64,000 nt of DNA from positions 496,001 through 560,000 of the forward strand of contig NZ_CP039252.1 in NCBI RefSeq assembly GCF_004795855.1. Direction: 5' to 3'. Origin of the DNA: Hydrogenophaga sp. PAMC20947. Its GTDB lineage: Bacteria; Pseudomonadota; Gammaproteobacteria; Burkholderiales; Burkholderiaceae_C. Of the stretch, positions 1 through 8,160 are shown piece by piece. Under the pieces are notes generated by a model that worked only from the letters and a program-made list of their open reading frames with translations, did not search any database and was not told where the DNA came from. Within the stretch, counting starts at the first letter, position 1. Every line of letters starts with the position of its first letter. The translations under genes and the position numbers were made by a program.

Positions 1-119
1 TCACCACCATGGGCCTGAGCGTTGGTTTCATGTCTTCCGACGAGCTGGCCGCGCGTGAGCGCAGCTACGCCAAGGTGTGGGCCAAGATCATTCAGGAGAG
101 TGGTTACCAGCCGAACTGA
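1..119 (+). CDS. C-terminal fragment of a probable TctC/Bug-family periplasmic binding protein (partial)
   Basis: Only the last 38 codons lie in the window; the start is upstream of base 1. The reading frame begins at base 3 and stops at 117-119. The tail has the pattern M-S-S-D-E-L followed by a charged helix and K-V-W-A-K-I-I-Q-E-S-G-Y-Q-P. This resembles the last helix of Bug/TctC extracytoplasmic solute receptors of tripartite tricarboxylate transporters, which are very numerous in Burkholderiales. Too little is visible for a substrate or for certainty. It converges with the regulator gene that follows on the other strand. Confidence 0.5.
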   Translation, partial: TTMGLSVGFMSSDELAARERSYAKVWAKIIQESGYQPN

Positions 120-162
120 GCAAGGGGAGGGCCAGCCAGGGCCCCTGGTTTGCCAGACCTCT

Positions 163-753
163 TCAGCCTGCCAGCAACCGGTGCACCAGGTCTGGCGTGC
201 TGTGGGCCTCGTACTTGCGCATCAGGCGGGCGCGGTGGATTTCCACCGTGCGGTGGCTGATGCCCAGCGCTTTGCCGATCTCTTTGCTGGTGAGGCCATC
301 CATCAACAAGGCCGCCACTTCGCGCTCGCGCCCCGTCAGCTCGGAGCGGACCGCGCGCCTTGAGCTGAGGTCTTCGAAGCTCCAGATGCCCGCTTCGTGT
401 GGGGCCCCAAGGTGCAGGGCCCGCCCGGTCACATGGCACCAGAACGGCTCACCTTTGAATCGGCCGTCTGCGCGTTTCATCACGCGGTCGTCCGCATAGG
501 TGCCGTTGCGGCCCAGGATGGGTTCGATTCGGGCGCCGGTGCGCTCGTATTCGGCAACGCTGGGGTACAGCAGTTGAAAGCTCTGGCCGACGAGCTGCTC
601 GCGCGAGGTGCCGAACATTTCGCACAGGGCCTGGTTGCAGTCCACCATGGTGCGCTGGCGCGAGAGCGCCATGCCCAGTGGCGCCAGGTCGAAGGCGAGC
701 CGGTAGTCAATGTCGGGCATGGGCATGGGCGGGGGCGTGTTCGGGTTAGCCAT
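163..753 (-). CDS. PAS-domain LuxR/FixJ-type transcriptional regulator
   Basis: The 196-residue protein has an N-terminal PAS domain (about residues 15-125) and a C-terminal LuxR/GerE helix-turn-helix (about 135-190). The DNA-binding part is recognisable from L-T-x-R-E-R-E-V and S-K-E-I-G-K-A-L-G-I-S-H-R-T-V-E. No receiver domain is present, so it probably senses a ligand or redox state through the PAS fold instead of phosphorylation. It is divergent from scoAB, and a perfect inverted repeat at 762-783 sits between the two starts. It is therefore likely to control scoAB and itself. The regulatory link is inferred from position. Confidence 0.85.
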   Translation of the reverse strand: MANPNTPPPMPMPDIDYRLAFDLAPLGMALSRQRTMVDCNQALCEMFGTSREQLVGQSFQLLYPSVAEYERTGARIEPILGRNGTYADDRVMKRADGRFKGEPFWCHVTGRALHLGAPHEAGIWSFEDLSSRRAVRSELTGREREVAALLMDGLTSKEIGKALGISHRTVEIHRARLMRKYEAHSTPDLVHRLLAG

Positions 754-761
754 TAGGTCAA

Positions 762-783
762 ACTACGTATGCAGTTACGTAGT
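762..783. promoter_or_regulatory. Perfect 8+8 bp inverted repeat, candidate operator of the divergent LuxR-type regulator
   Basis: ACTACGTA (762-769) is followed by six bases and then its exact reverse complement TACGTAGT (776-783). The element ends about 50 bases before the scoA start and begins 9 bases before the regulator start codon. This is where a shared operator for the divergent pair would be expected. The sequence is visible; the binding role is inferred. Confidence 0.6.
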
Positions 784-835
784 ATCGTAGCGGTTTGCAG
801 AGCACACTCCCGTGTTCATCCATGGAGCCAACGAC

Positions 836-1537
836 GTGAACAAGATTTACCCCAGCGCTGCCGAAGCCCTCAAAGGCGTGGTGGCTGATGGCCAACTGAT
901 CGCCGTGGGCGGCTTTGGCTTGTGTGGCATTCCCGAAGCCCTGATCGACGCGCTGCGTGATTCGGGTGTGAAGAACCTGACCGCGATTTCCAACAACGCT
1001 GGCGTGGACGATTTTGGCCTGGGCAAGTTGCTGCAGACGCGTCAGATCAAGAAGATGATCTCCAGCTACGTGGGCGAAAACAAGGAGTTCGAGCGACAGT
1101 ACCTGGCGGGGGAGCTTGAGCTTGAATTCACACCGCAAGGCACGCTGGCTGAGAAGCTGCGCGCCGGTGGTGCCGGCATTCCTGCCTTCTTCACGAAGAC
1201 GGGCGTGGGCACGCTGGTGGCCGAAGGCAAGGAGTTGCGCGAGTTTGACGGCGAAACCTACGTGATGGAGCGCGCGCTGATGCCTGCGGTTGCGCTGATC
1301 AAGGCTGATGTGGCCGACATGTCGGGCAACTTGCGTTTCAACAAGACCGCCCGCAACTTCAACCCTGCCGCTGCGACTGCCGGCAAGATTTGTATCGTGG
1401 AAGTTGAGCGCATCGTGCCCACGGGTGACATCGAGCCAGACGACGTGCACCTGCCGGGCATTTATGTGCACCGCATCGTGCTCAACGCTTCCCCTGAGAA
1501 GCGCATTGAGAAACGCACCGTCCGCGACCGCAAATAA
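836..1537 (+). CDS. scoA: 3-oxoacid CoA-transferase subunit A (acetoacetate:succinyl-CoA transferase)
   Basis: This is the alpha subunit of a two-subunit family I CoA transferase, which moves CoA from succinyl-CoA to acetoacetate or a similar 3-oxoacid in ketone-body or poly-hydroxybutyrate breakdown. The N-terminal signature [10 protein letters not shown] is present and the length (233 aa) is normal. I chose the GTG at 836 because GGAG lies 8 bases upstream and the protein then begins with the usual N-K-I-Y-P-S-A; an in-frame GTG at 812 is less likely. scoB follows after 10 bases, so the two are co-transcribed. Acetoacetate is favoured over 3-oxoadipate because no aromatic-degradation genes are nearby. 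Confidence 0.92.
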   Translation: MNKIYPSAAEALKGVVADGQLIAVGGFGLCGIPEALIDALRDSGVKNLTAISNNAGVDDFGLGKLLQTRQIKKMISSYVGENKEFERQYLAGELELEFTPQGTLAEKLRAGGAGIPAFFTKTGVGTLVAEGKELREFDGETYVMERALMPAVALIKADVADMSGNLRFNKTARNFNPAAATAGKICIVEVERIVPTGDIEPDDVHLPGIYVHRIVLNASPEKRIEKRTVRDRK

Positions 1538-1547
1538 GGAGAAAAAA

Positions 1548-2186
1548 ATGCCTTGGACCCAAGATCAAATGGCCGCGCGTGCGGCGCAAGAGTTGGAAGA
1601 CGGTTTCTATGTGAACCTCGGAATTGGTATCCCCACTCTGGTGGCCAACCACGTACCCGACCATGTCGAGGTGTGGCTGCAGAGTGAAAACGGCATGCTG
1701 GGCATCGGCCCGTTTCCGTACGACGATGAAGTGGATGCCGACCTGATCAACGCCGGCAAACAGACCGTCACCACCATGAAGGGCTCGGCCATTTTCGGCA
1801 GCGATCAGTCATTTGCCATGATCCGTGGCGGCAAGATCAACTTGTCCATCCTCGGCGCCATGCAGGTCAGTGCCAAGGGCGATTTGGCGAACTGGATGAT
1901 CCCCGGCAAGATGGTCAAAGGCATGGGTGGTGCCATGGATCTGGTGGCGGGCGTCAAGCGCGTGATCATCCTGATGGAGCACGTGGCCAAGAAAAAAGAC
2001 GGCACCGAAGATTTGAAGATCATCCCCGAGTGCACCTTGCCACTGACGGGTGTGGGTGTGGTCAATCGCATCATCACCGACCTCGCGGTGATGGACGTGA
2101 CGCCAGAAGGTTTGAAGGTCGTGGAGATGGCGCCCGATGTCACCCTTGAATTTTTGCAGTCCAAGACCGGCGTGACGCTGATCTGA
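1548..2186 (+). CDS. scoB: 3-oxoacid CoA-transferase subunit B
   Basis: The beta subunit of the CoA transferase, 212 aa, a normal length for the family. It contains the active-site segment S-E-N-G-M-L-G, whose glutamate forms the covalent glutamyl-CoA intermediate in this family. The ATG at 1548 is preceded by a strong AAGGAGA ribosome-binding site. The gene lies directly behind scoA, and an intrinsic terminator follows at about 2209, so scoAB form a compact two-gene operon. Confidence 0.95.
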   Translation: MPWTQDQMAARAAQELEDGFYVNLGIGIPTLVANHVPDHVEVWLQSENGMLGIGPFPYDDEVDADLINAGKQTVTTMKGSAIFGSDQSFAMIRGGKINLSILGAMQVSAKGDLANWMIPGKMVKGMGGAMDLVAGVKRVIILMEHVAKKKDGTEDLKIIPECTLPLTGVGVVNRIITDLAVMDVTPEGLKVVEMAPDVTLEFLQSKTGVTLI

Positions 2187-2208
2187 CACCCTTGCTGCCC
2201 TTTTGAAC

Positions 2209-2231
2209 AAGGCGCTTTAGGGCGCCTTTTT
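2209..2231 (+). terminator. Intrinsic terminator after scoAB
   Basis: AAGGCGC (2209-2215) pairs with GCGCCTT (2222-2228) around a 6-base loop and runs into T-rich sequence. It lies 23 bases after the scoB stop and separates it from the convergent TolC-like gene. Confidence 0.8.
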
Positions 2232-2255
2232 CACGCTTGCGTGGGTCCGCTTTTG

Positions 2256-3734
2256 TCAGCGCTGAACAGCGGGCGAGGGTGCCAGGCGGCCCGTGGCCAC
2301 GCTGAGTTGCGTGAGGCTGGTGATGCGTTCGACTTGAGCGGCCACCCGCTGGCGGCGCGCGTCGGCCAGCGCCGATTGGGCATCGAGCACCTCAACCACC
2401 GATCCCACACCGGCCTTGTAGCGCCCCTGTGCGACCTGAAACGTGCGCTCGGCCGAGGTGAGCAGGCTGGCGCTGGCCTGCAGGCTTTCCTGGCTCACCA
2501 TCACCGCCTGGTGCGCTTGCCATAGCTGGTTTTGTACGTCGCGTTTCAGCGCCTCCATCTCGGACTGCCGCACGGTGATCTGGGCTTGCACCTGGGCTTT
2601 CAGTGCCTGCGTTTCACGACCGTTGAACAGCGGGAAACTGGCCACAATCGCGCCATTGGTGGTGGGCAAAATGCCCTCGCCAGCAGCACCCCAGTTTTTG
2701 GAGGTCCCGGCGCTGGCACTGATGCTGACGCTGCCTTGGGATGCCCCGGACACCACCCTCAAGCGGGCTTCCAGTGCCGCCACCTGGGCTTTGACGTTCT
2801 TCAGGCGTGGGTGCTGTTCCAGCGCTTCTTGGTTCAAACGGTCAAGGTTGTCCGGGGGCGGCGTTGCCCGGCCCCAGGTTTCCCAATCGCTCAATTGCAG
2901 GGCTTGACTGGGGGCGGCCCCCAAGCTGAGCGCAAGCGCTGCCCTGGCGTTTTCCCACACGCCTCGGGCGCGGACCCGCGCCAGTTGCGCCTGGGCCAAA
3001 GCGGTTTGCGCCTGCAGCCATTCGATCTGGTTGCCCACTTTCGCGTCGTACCGTGCCTGGGCTGCTGCTGCCGTCTGGCCTGCGGCATTGAGCGCCTCGG
3101 TGGCTGCTTCGAGCGCAGCGGACGCGGTCACCGCTTCGCCATAGGTCAGAACCATGGCATTGACCGCTGTGAGCACGGTGCTGCCCTGGGCGGCCATCGC
3201 GGCCGTCAAGGTGAAGCGCGCGGCCTGGATACTGGCGCTGCGCTGACCGAAGTCGAACAGGATCCAGGACAAGCCCAGAGAGCCACCCAGGGTCCGGCCA
3301 GAGCTGCCGCTGGAGTTGAAGTTGCGTGACGCGCTGTAGTCGGCGTTGGCACTGAAGCGGGCGGATTGTTCGATCTCGGCGAGTTCCACGCCCGCAGCCT
3401 GTTCGCTCACATCGGCCAGGGCCTGGCGCAAACCCGGGCTTTGGCACAGCGTGTGGGCCAGGGCCGCGCTCAGCGTGAGGTGGCTCCAGGGCGGAGAGCC
3501 CTGTTCATCGCAGTCGCTGCCGCCCGGTATCCAGCGATCCGCATGGCTGGCCCAGTGGGGGTCGGGGGTTGAGGGGCCGGAAGGGGCGAGCGTCGGCACC
3601 TGCCTGAGCTCGGTCGTGAGGCGCAAAGAGGCGCCCGGTTCTTCGGCCTGCACAGGCGTTGCGCCGAGCACAGCCAGCAAAGCCGACGCGATCGGCACAC
3701 AACGCCGAACCCAGCGCTTGGACCGGCCTGTCAT
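2256..3734 (-). CDS. TolC-family outer-membrane efflux/secretion channel
   Basis: This 492-residue protein begins with a Sec signal peptide ending near V-Q-A at residue 30. It continues with the two alternating alpha-helical repeats of the outer-membrane factor family, rich in Ala, Gln and Leu. It is the third gene of a type I export operon (HlyD-like adaptor, peptidase/ABC exporter, channel). Its ATG overlaps the exporter stop codon (ATGA at 3731-3734), which implies translational coupling. Its role would be the outer-membrane exit duct for whatever the exporter processes. Confidence 0.88.
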   Translation of the reverse strand: MTGRSKRWVRRCVPIASALLAVLGATPVQAEEPGASLRLTTELRQVPTLAPSGPSTPDPHWASHADRWIPGGSDCDEQGSPPWSHLTLSAALAHTLCQSPGLRQALADVSEQAAGVELAEIEQSARFSANADYSASRNFNSSGSSGRTLGGSLGLSWILFDFGQRSASIQAARFTLTAAMAAQGSTVLTAVNAMVLTYGEAVTASAALEAATEALNAAGQTAAAAQARYDAKVGNQIEWLQAQTALAQAQLARVRARGVWENARAALALSLGAAPSQALQLSDWETWGRATPPPDNLDRLNQEALEQHPRLKNVKAQVAALEARLRVVSGASQGSVSISASAGTSKNWGAAGEGILPTTNGAIVASFPLFNGRETQALKAQVQAQITVRQSEMEALKRDVQNQLWQAHQAVMVSQESLQASASLLTSAERTFQVAQGRYKAGVGSVVEVLDAQSALADARRQRVAAQVERITSLTQLSVATGRLAPSPAVQR

Positions 3735-5917
3735 GCGGGCGCTCGCGTAGGCAAGCCCAGATGTGCAAAGTAGGCGTCGGGTGTACCGTCAAAGCTGACC
3801 TGTCCCGCGTGAATCTCCAGCACACGGGGGGCAGACCGGATGGTCTCGGGACGGTGGGCCACCACAATGCGGGTGATGTTGAGCGAGGTGATGGCTGCGT
3901 TGACCTGCGCTTCGGATGCGACGTCGAGGTGGCTGGTGGCTTCGTCCAGAATCAGCACCTGAGGCTGTTTGTACAGCGCGCGAGCCAGCAGCAGCCGCTG
4001 TTTCTGGCCACCGGAGAGCACGGTCCCCATGTCGCCGACCAGGGTCTGGTACCCCATGGGCATTTTTTCGATGTCGTCGTGCAGCGCGGCCATTCGGGCG
4101 CATCCGACCATGCGCTCAAAATCAGGGTGGATGTCAAAGAAACCGATGTTGTCGCTGATCGAGCCGGCAAACAGGGTGTCGTCTTGCATCACCGTGGCCA
4201 CGCCCTGCCGCCAGCGGTCGATGCCAATTTGCGCCAGGGGCACGCCATCGGCCGTGATGTGGCCTTCCAGCGGCTGGAACGTTCCCAGCAGCAAGTTGAC
4301 GAGGGTGGTCTTTCCGCAGCCGGAACGCCCTGTGATGGCTACGACTTCCCCCGGAGCGATGCGCACAGTGAGTCCGTCGAGCACCCAGGGCGTATCGTCG
4401 CTGTAGCGGTACCGAATGTGGTCCAGCACCAGATCGGGGCTGCTGCGATCGGCCTCGCCGGATGCCCGGCCAGCGACCAGCTCCCGCGCGCTCAGGCGCC
4501 CGGCCTGAGGGGTGGCCGGGGTCAAGACCACGTCGGCCAGTCGTTCGGCGTGCAGCCGCAACATCTTCAGGTCAATGGCCTTGTCGATCAGCGAAATCAC
4601 GCGACTTTCGAACTGGCTTCGGTAGGCCATGAAGGCCATCAGCATGCCCACGGTGAGCTCGGTGGCCACAATCTGCCGAGCTCCCAGCCAAACGATAAGC
4701 AAAGCCATCAGGCCGCCGAGGATGCCCCGCACCAAGCCATAGAGGATTTGCAATTTTTGCACTTTCAGCCGTGCGTTGGTGGCGCTCACCTGCAAGGTTT
4801 GCCAGGCACCTTGGCGCTCGGTCTGGCGCCCGAAGAGCTGGATCGCGCGCATGCCCCGGATCGATTCCAGGAAGTGGCTCGCCTGGTTGGCGTCGCGCAC
4901 CAGGGTTTCTTCCGAGGCGGTGTACAGGGGGCGGTACCAGATCAGCCGGATGATGAGGTACAGGGCGACCGCGATCAGCGCGATCCAGCTCAACTGCGGG
5001 CTGTAGACAAACATCAGCACGAGGGTGAGCACGACCAGCAGCCCGTCAAAAAGGGCTTCGACAAAGGTGGCCGTCAAGGTGCGCTGGATTTCTTCCACCG
5101 AGTTGGCCCGGGACACGATGTCACCCAGGTGGCGGTTCTGAAAATACGACAAGGGCAGGCGGGTCATGTGGGCGAAGACATTGGCCTTCCACTGTAGGCC
5201 AACGGAGGTGTTGATCACCATGAGAAGCCAGGAGCGCACGAGTCCGGTGGCTTGTTGCACCAGCATCAGCAAACCGAACCCCAGCGCCAGTGTGGTGAGC
5301 AACTGCAGATCGCGGGAGACCACCACGTTGTCGAGCACCCACTGCATGAACAGGGGCGATGCCAGACCGAACACCTCGAGCGCCAACGAGAGTAGCAACA
5401 CGCGGGCCAGGGTGGGCCAGAACCCCGAAATCTGACCGATGAGCTGGGTCAGCCGCACCCGGGTTTTTTCTTCGCGCGGCGCAAAGCCGGGGTTGGGCCA
5501 TAGTTCGAGCGCCACGCCGGTGAAATGGCGTGAAGCGTCTTCCAGGGTCAGGCGCCGCTCGCCAAAAGCCGGGTCGTGTATGACCACGTGATCGCGTCCC
5601 ACCGATTTGAGCACCACAAAGTGGTTGAGATCCCAATGCAGGATGGCAGGCAGACGCAATTGCGGGAACTCGTTGAGCTCCAGCCGCAGGCCACGGGTCC
5701 CCAGTTGCTCTTTTTGCGCCATGTCGGTGAGCGTGCTCAGCGTCATGCCTGTGAGCGAGACGTGATGGCGCGTGCGCAGGGCGGACAGGTCGGTTACGAC
5801 ACCATGGTGATTGAGCACCATGGCCAGGCAGGCGAGTCCACATTCGGCGGCCTCGGTCTGCAAGATGACGGGCAGGCGGCGGCCCAAGCCAAAAGAGAGT
5901 CGGTCGGTCCAGGTCAA
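3731..5917 (-). CDS. Peptidase C39-containing ABC exporter (type I secretion, bacteriocin/double-glycine type)
   Basis: The order is an N-terminal C39 cysteine peptidase (about 1-140), a six-helix ABC membrane domain (about 165-450) and an ATPase. The peptidase triad is intact: Cys26 in Q-T-E-A-A-E-C-G, His99 and Asp115, with Gln20 as oxyanion residue. The ATPase has Walker A G-R-S-G-C-G-K-T-T and signature L-S-G-G-Q-K-Q-R. The protein should cleave a double-glycine leader and export the mature peptide. I chose the TTG at 5917 because GGAG lies six bases upstream and 728 aa is normal; the open frame continues upstream into the adaptor gene, but that part looks like out-of-frame translation. 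No substrate gene is visible nearby. Confidence 0.9.
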   Translation of the reverse strand: MTWTDRLSFGLGRRLPVILQTEAAECGLACLAMVLNHHGVVTDLSALRTRHHVSLTGMTLSTLTDMAQKEQLGTRGLRLELNEFPQLRLPAILHWDLNHFVVLKSVGRDHVVIHDPAFGERRLTLEDASRHFTGVALELWPNPGFAPREEKTRVRLTQLIGQISGFWPTLARVLLLSLALEVFGLASPLFMQWVLDNVVVSRDLQLLTTLALGFGLLMLVQQATGLVRSWLLMVINTSVGLQWKANVFAHMTRLPLSYFQNRHLGDIVSRANSVEEIQRTLTATFVEALFDGLLVVLTLVLMFVYSPQLSWIALIAVALYLIIRLIWYRPLYTASEETLVRDANQASHFLESIRGMRAIQLFGRQTERQGAWQTLQVSATNARLKVQKLQILYGLVRGILGGLMALLIVWLGARQIVATELTVGMLMAFMAYRSQFESRVISLIDKAIDLKMLRLHAERLADVVLTPATPQAGRLSARELVAGRASGEADRSSPDLVLDHIRYRYSDDTPWVLDGLTVRIAPGEVVAITGRSGCGKTTLVNLLLGTFQPLEGHITADGVPLAQIGIDRWRQGVATVMQDDTLFAGSISDNIGFFDIHPDFERMVGCARMAALHDDIEKMPMGYQTLVGDMGTVLSGGQKQRLLLARALYKQPQVLILDEATSHLDVASEAQVNAAITSLNITRIVVAHRPETIRSAPRVLEIHAGQVSFDGTPDAYFAHLGLPTRAPA

Positions 5918-5939
5918 AGGGTTCTCCAGGCGCTGGTGT

Positions 5940-7223
5940 TCAAGGCTCAACGCGCCGGGTGACGCTGAACAGCGGCTCCAGCATCCATTCGTAGAGTTTT
6001 CGTCGCTCCTGCAGGATGTCTGCCTCCAGCAGCATGCCCGCCTGAAGCGCCCGGGCTTGTCCGTTGGCGTCGATGGTGTTGCTGTGAAGCTGGACCTGGA
6101 TCGCAAACATGGGCTCGGTGGTGGTCGCGGGCGCGCTCGGCAAGCTGCCGAGTTCGCTGGCGCTCACCGCTGAGGTCGAGACGGTTTTCACCACACCGAC
6201 TTGCTGGCCAAACTTCTGATACGGGAAAGCCTGGTACCGCAGCAAGACCGTGTCGCCGGGTTGCACGAAGCCGATGCTGCTGCTGGGGGCATACAACCGC
6301 GCCTCGAGGTTGCCGTCAGCGGGCACCAGAGTGACCAGGGGTTGGTTGGTGTCAATGGTCTGGCCCACCTCGGCGGTCACGAGCGTTGTGCGGCCACGCT
6401 CAGGTGCCACGATCACAACGCGGCGCCGGCTCTCTACTTCGGTGAGCTGCTGGTCGGTGCTGGATATCTCGCGCTGCAGCTGTGCCACGGCGTTGTCGTG
6501 GCGAAGCTGGCTGCTGTCCATGTCTTGTTGCAGTTGCACCAGTTCGCGCTGCACGCCCAGGGCTTCCCGTTCCAGCCCGCGCAAGCGGGAGCGTTGCTCG
6601 GTCAGGTCGATTTCCTTCTGCAGAAATTCCTCCTGCGCGATGTAGTCGCGGTCGGCCAGGCTCTTGTAGCGGCGGCTGGCATCTTCGGCCAGTCGCAGGC
6701 GCGCTTGCTGCTGCGCGACCTGGGCGGCAATGGCCTGGCTCTCTGCGCGAAGCGTGTTCGCACGGCGCTTCAAGCTGAAGAGTTCCTCGGTGTGCATGCG
6801 CTGCGAGCGCTGAATTTCGATTTGCAGCGAGGTTTTGCGCTCGCCCACCTGCCGCGCAATCTGGGCTTGAATCTGTTGGCTGCTGTCGCCTGGTCGGTCG
6901 CTGCTGAGCACATACATCACCTCGCCCTTGCCCACGTCTTGCCCGTCGGTCACCCGCTTGTCCAGCACGACGCCTGCCTGTGGCGTGTGCACCCGGATGA
7001 GTCCACCCTGAGGCATGAGCTGGCCTGAGACCGTGACGCGGCGTGTGTGGCTGCCCAGGGCCAGAAACGCCACCACGGCGAGGGCGATGGCCGCCGCTGC
7101 GAGGCTGAGCCAGAGGGTGGAGAGCCGGGGCGTGAGGATGATGCTGCCGAGCAACTGGGTGCGCTGGTTGTCCAGCGCCTCTGGCCGGAACAGGCGGTTG
7201 GCGGCGTGGGGGTCGGCTGGCAT
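5940..7223 (-). CDS. HlyD/CvaA-family membrane-fusion adaptor of the type I exporter
   Basis: This 427-residue adaptor has one membrane helix (about residues 37-56), a split lipoyl/beta-barrel domain and a long coiled coil (about 110-270) rich in Gln, Arg and Glu. That is the usual architecture for bridging an inner-membrane ABC exporter to a TolC channel. It is the first gene of the export operon and is followed 22 bases later by the peptidase/ABC gene. The start codon has no clear ribosome-binding site, so the start could be slightly different. Confidence 0.88.
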   Translation of the reverse strand: MPADPHAANRLFRPEALDNQRTQLLGSIILTPRLSTLWLSLAAAAIALAVVAFLALGSHTRRVTVSGQLMPQGGLIRVHTPQAGVVLDKRVTDGQDVGKGEVMYVLSSDRPGDSSQQIQAQIARQVGERKTSLQIEIQRSQRMHTEELFSLKRRANTLRAESQAIAAQVAQQQARLRLAEDASRRYKSLADRDYIAQEEFLQKEIDLTEQRSRLRGLEREALGVQRELVQLQQDMDSSQLRHDNAVAQLQREISSTDQQLTEVESRRRVVIVAPERGRTTLVTAEVGQTIDTNQPLVTLVPADGNLEARLYAPSSSIGFVQPGDTVLLRYQAFPYQKFGQQVGVVKTVSTSAVSASELGSLPSAPATTTEPMFAIQVQLHSNTIDANGQARALQAGMLLEADILQERRKLYEWMLEPLFSVTRRVEP

Positions 7224-7417
7224 GGTCGAGGAGATGAGGGGCGCGAGGTAACAGATCGAAACAATTGCTGTAATCGAAAGTGTACGGGCATTCAGCGATG
7301 CCGGGCGCTGGGTCGGGCTTTGTACCCACCTCGTCGGGGTGTGGGGTGCGCCAATCGGTGGGTCTTGAAGCGCGGGCTACGGGCTGCCGTTGCTGTCGCA
7401 GCGCCAGGGGACAGGCG

Positions 7418-7442
7418 CAAAAAAGGCCCGTGAAGGGCCTTT
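7418..7442 (-). terminator. Intrinsic terminator of tRNA-Gly
   Basis: Read on the minus strand, AAAGGGCC pairs with GGCCCTTT around a short loop and is followed by a run of T. It lies directly downstream of the tRNA-Gly gene. Confidence 0.75.
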
Positions 7443-7457
7443 GACGTGGAATTCCGC

Positions 7458-7531
7458 TGGAGCGGGTGAAGGGAATCGAACCCTCGTCAGTTGCTTGGGA
7501 AGCAACAGCTCTACCATTGAGCTACACCCGC
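7458..7531 (-). tRNA. tRNA-Gly (anticodon CCC)
   Basis: The minus strand folds as a complete cloverleaf. The acceptor stem is GCGGGTG/CACCCGC, the D arm is TAGCTCAATGGTAGAGC, the anticodon loop is TTCCCAA (anticodon CCC), the T arm contains GGTTCGATTCC, and CCA is encoded. With CCA the gene is 74 bases, normal for tRNA-Gly. Confidence 0.93.
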
Positions 7532-7578
7532 GAAGCTGTGGATTATAGAAGCCTCTGGGTGCCCACTCAACAAAGTAG

Positions 7579-8031
7579 TCAGGGGCGGACGTAGCTCCAA
7601 CCTTCTTTTTGCCGCTTCATGATCTCCACCACGCCGGCTGGCACGTAGCCGACACTGGCTTGCATATCGGTTTTGGTGAGCTTGAGGGCGTCCATGGTGT
7701 TCTGGCAGGCGACCACATTGACGCCGGCCTTTGCGGCCTCAGCGACACGGTTGCTGGTCACGCTGTCGGCCTTGAGCATGTGGATCCCGGGGCCGTAGGC
7801 GACAATTTCGATATCAACCTGGTCGGCACCGTAGTCGGCCTGCACATTGCGGGCGTTGTTCAGTGCCAGGTTCCATTTGGCCGGATCGTTGTCGCTGACC
7901 TGGAACACCACGGCTGGGCGCTGGCTGTGGTTGCGGGCGTGTTGTCCGCCTGGGCCGTGCATGGCGCAACCTGCAAAGGCTGTGACGCCGATGGTCAGCA
8001 GGCTGGTGCGCAAGAAGGTGGCTCTGTTCAT
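7579..8031 (-). CDS. DsrE-like periplasmic lipoprotein
   Basis: A 150-residue protein with a lipoprotein signal (lipobox ending A-F-A-G-C, Cys22) followed by a DsrE/DsrF-like alpha/beta domain. The segment V-V-A-C-Q-N-T-M holds the conserved cysteine position of that fold. Such proteins are linked to sulfur relay or are of unknown function when exported. The ATG at 8031 has GGAG just upstream and gives a clean signal peptide; the longer open frame upstream does not. It stands alone between tRNA-Gly and betA, and its biological role is unknown. Confidence 0.78.
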   Translation of the reverse strand: MNRATFLRTSLLTIGVTAFAGCAMHGPGGQHARNHSQRPAVVFQVSDNDPAKWNLALNNARNVQADYGADQVDIEIVAYGPGIHMLKADSVTSNRVAEAAKAGVNVVACQNTMDALKLTKTDMQASVGYVPAGVVEIMKRQKEGWSYVRP

Positions 8032-8118
8032 GGGGTCTCCTCGGAGTGGAAAGGTATCGCAGTGCTCCCTGCATCTGTGCATCGTTGAATCGGTGTCTGC
8101 TTATATTTTGAGCGGGTC

Positions 8119-8146
8119 GGGCAACACCGGGAAGCGGTGTTTGCCC
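8119..8146. terminator. Hairpin downstream of betA
   Basis: GGGCAACACCG pairs with CGGTGTTTGCCC with one bulged base. It lies between the betA stop and the lipoprotein gene. There is no clear T-run on the minus strand, so it may be a processing or rho-independent-like hairpin and not a strong terminator. Confidence 0.4.
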
Positions 8147-8160
8147 TGATGCTGTGCTTT

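Noticed and set aside
3659..5197. Plus-strand open frame of 512 codons opposite the peptidase/ABC exporter gene.
   Set aside because: Antisense to a gene with intact catalytic and ATPase motifs; no recognisable domain.
7224..7417. Search for a small double-glycine leader peptide gene upstream of the HlyD-like gene.
   Set aside because: I found no short frame with a leader-like sequence and a ribosome-binding site on either strand in this gap. A very short or atypical precursor could be missed by eye.
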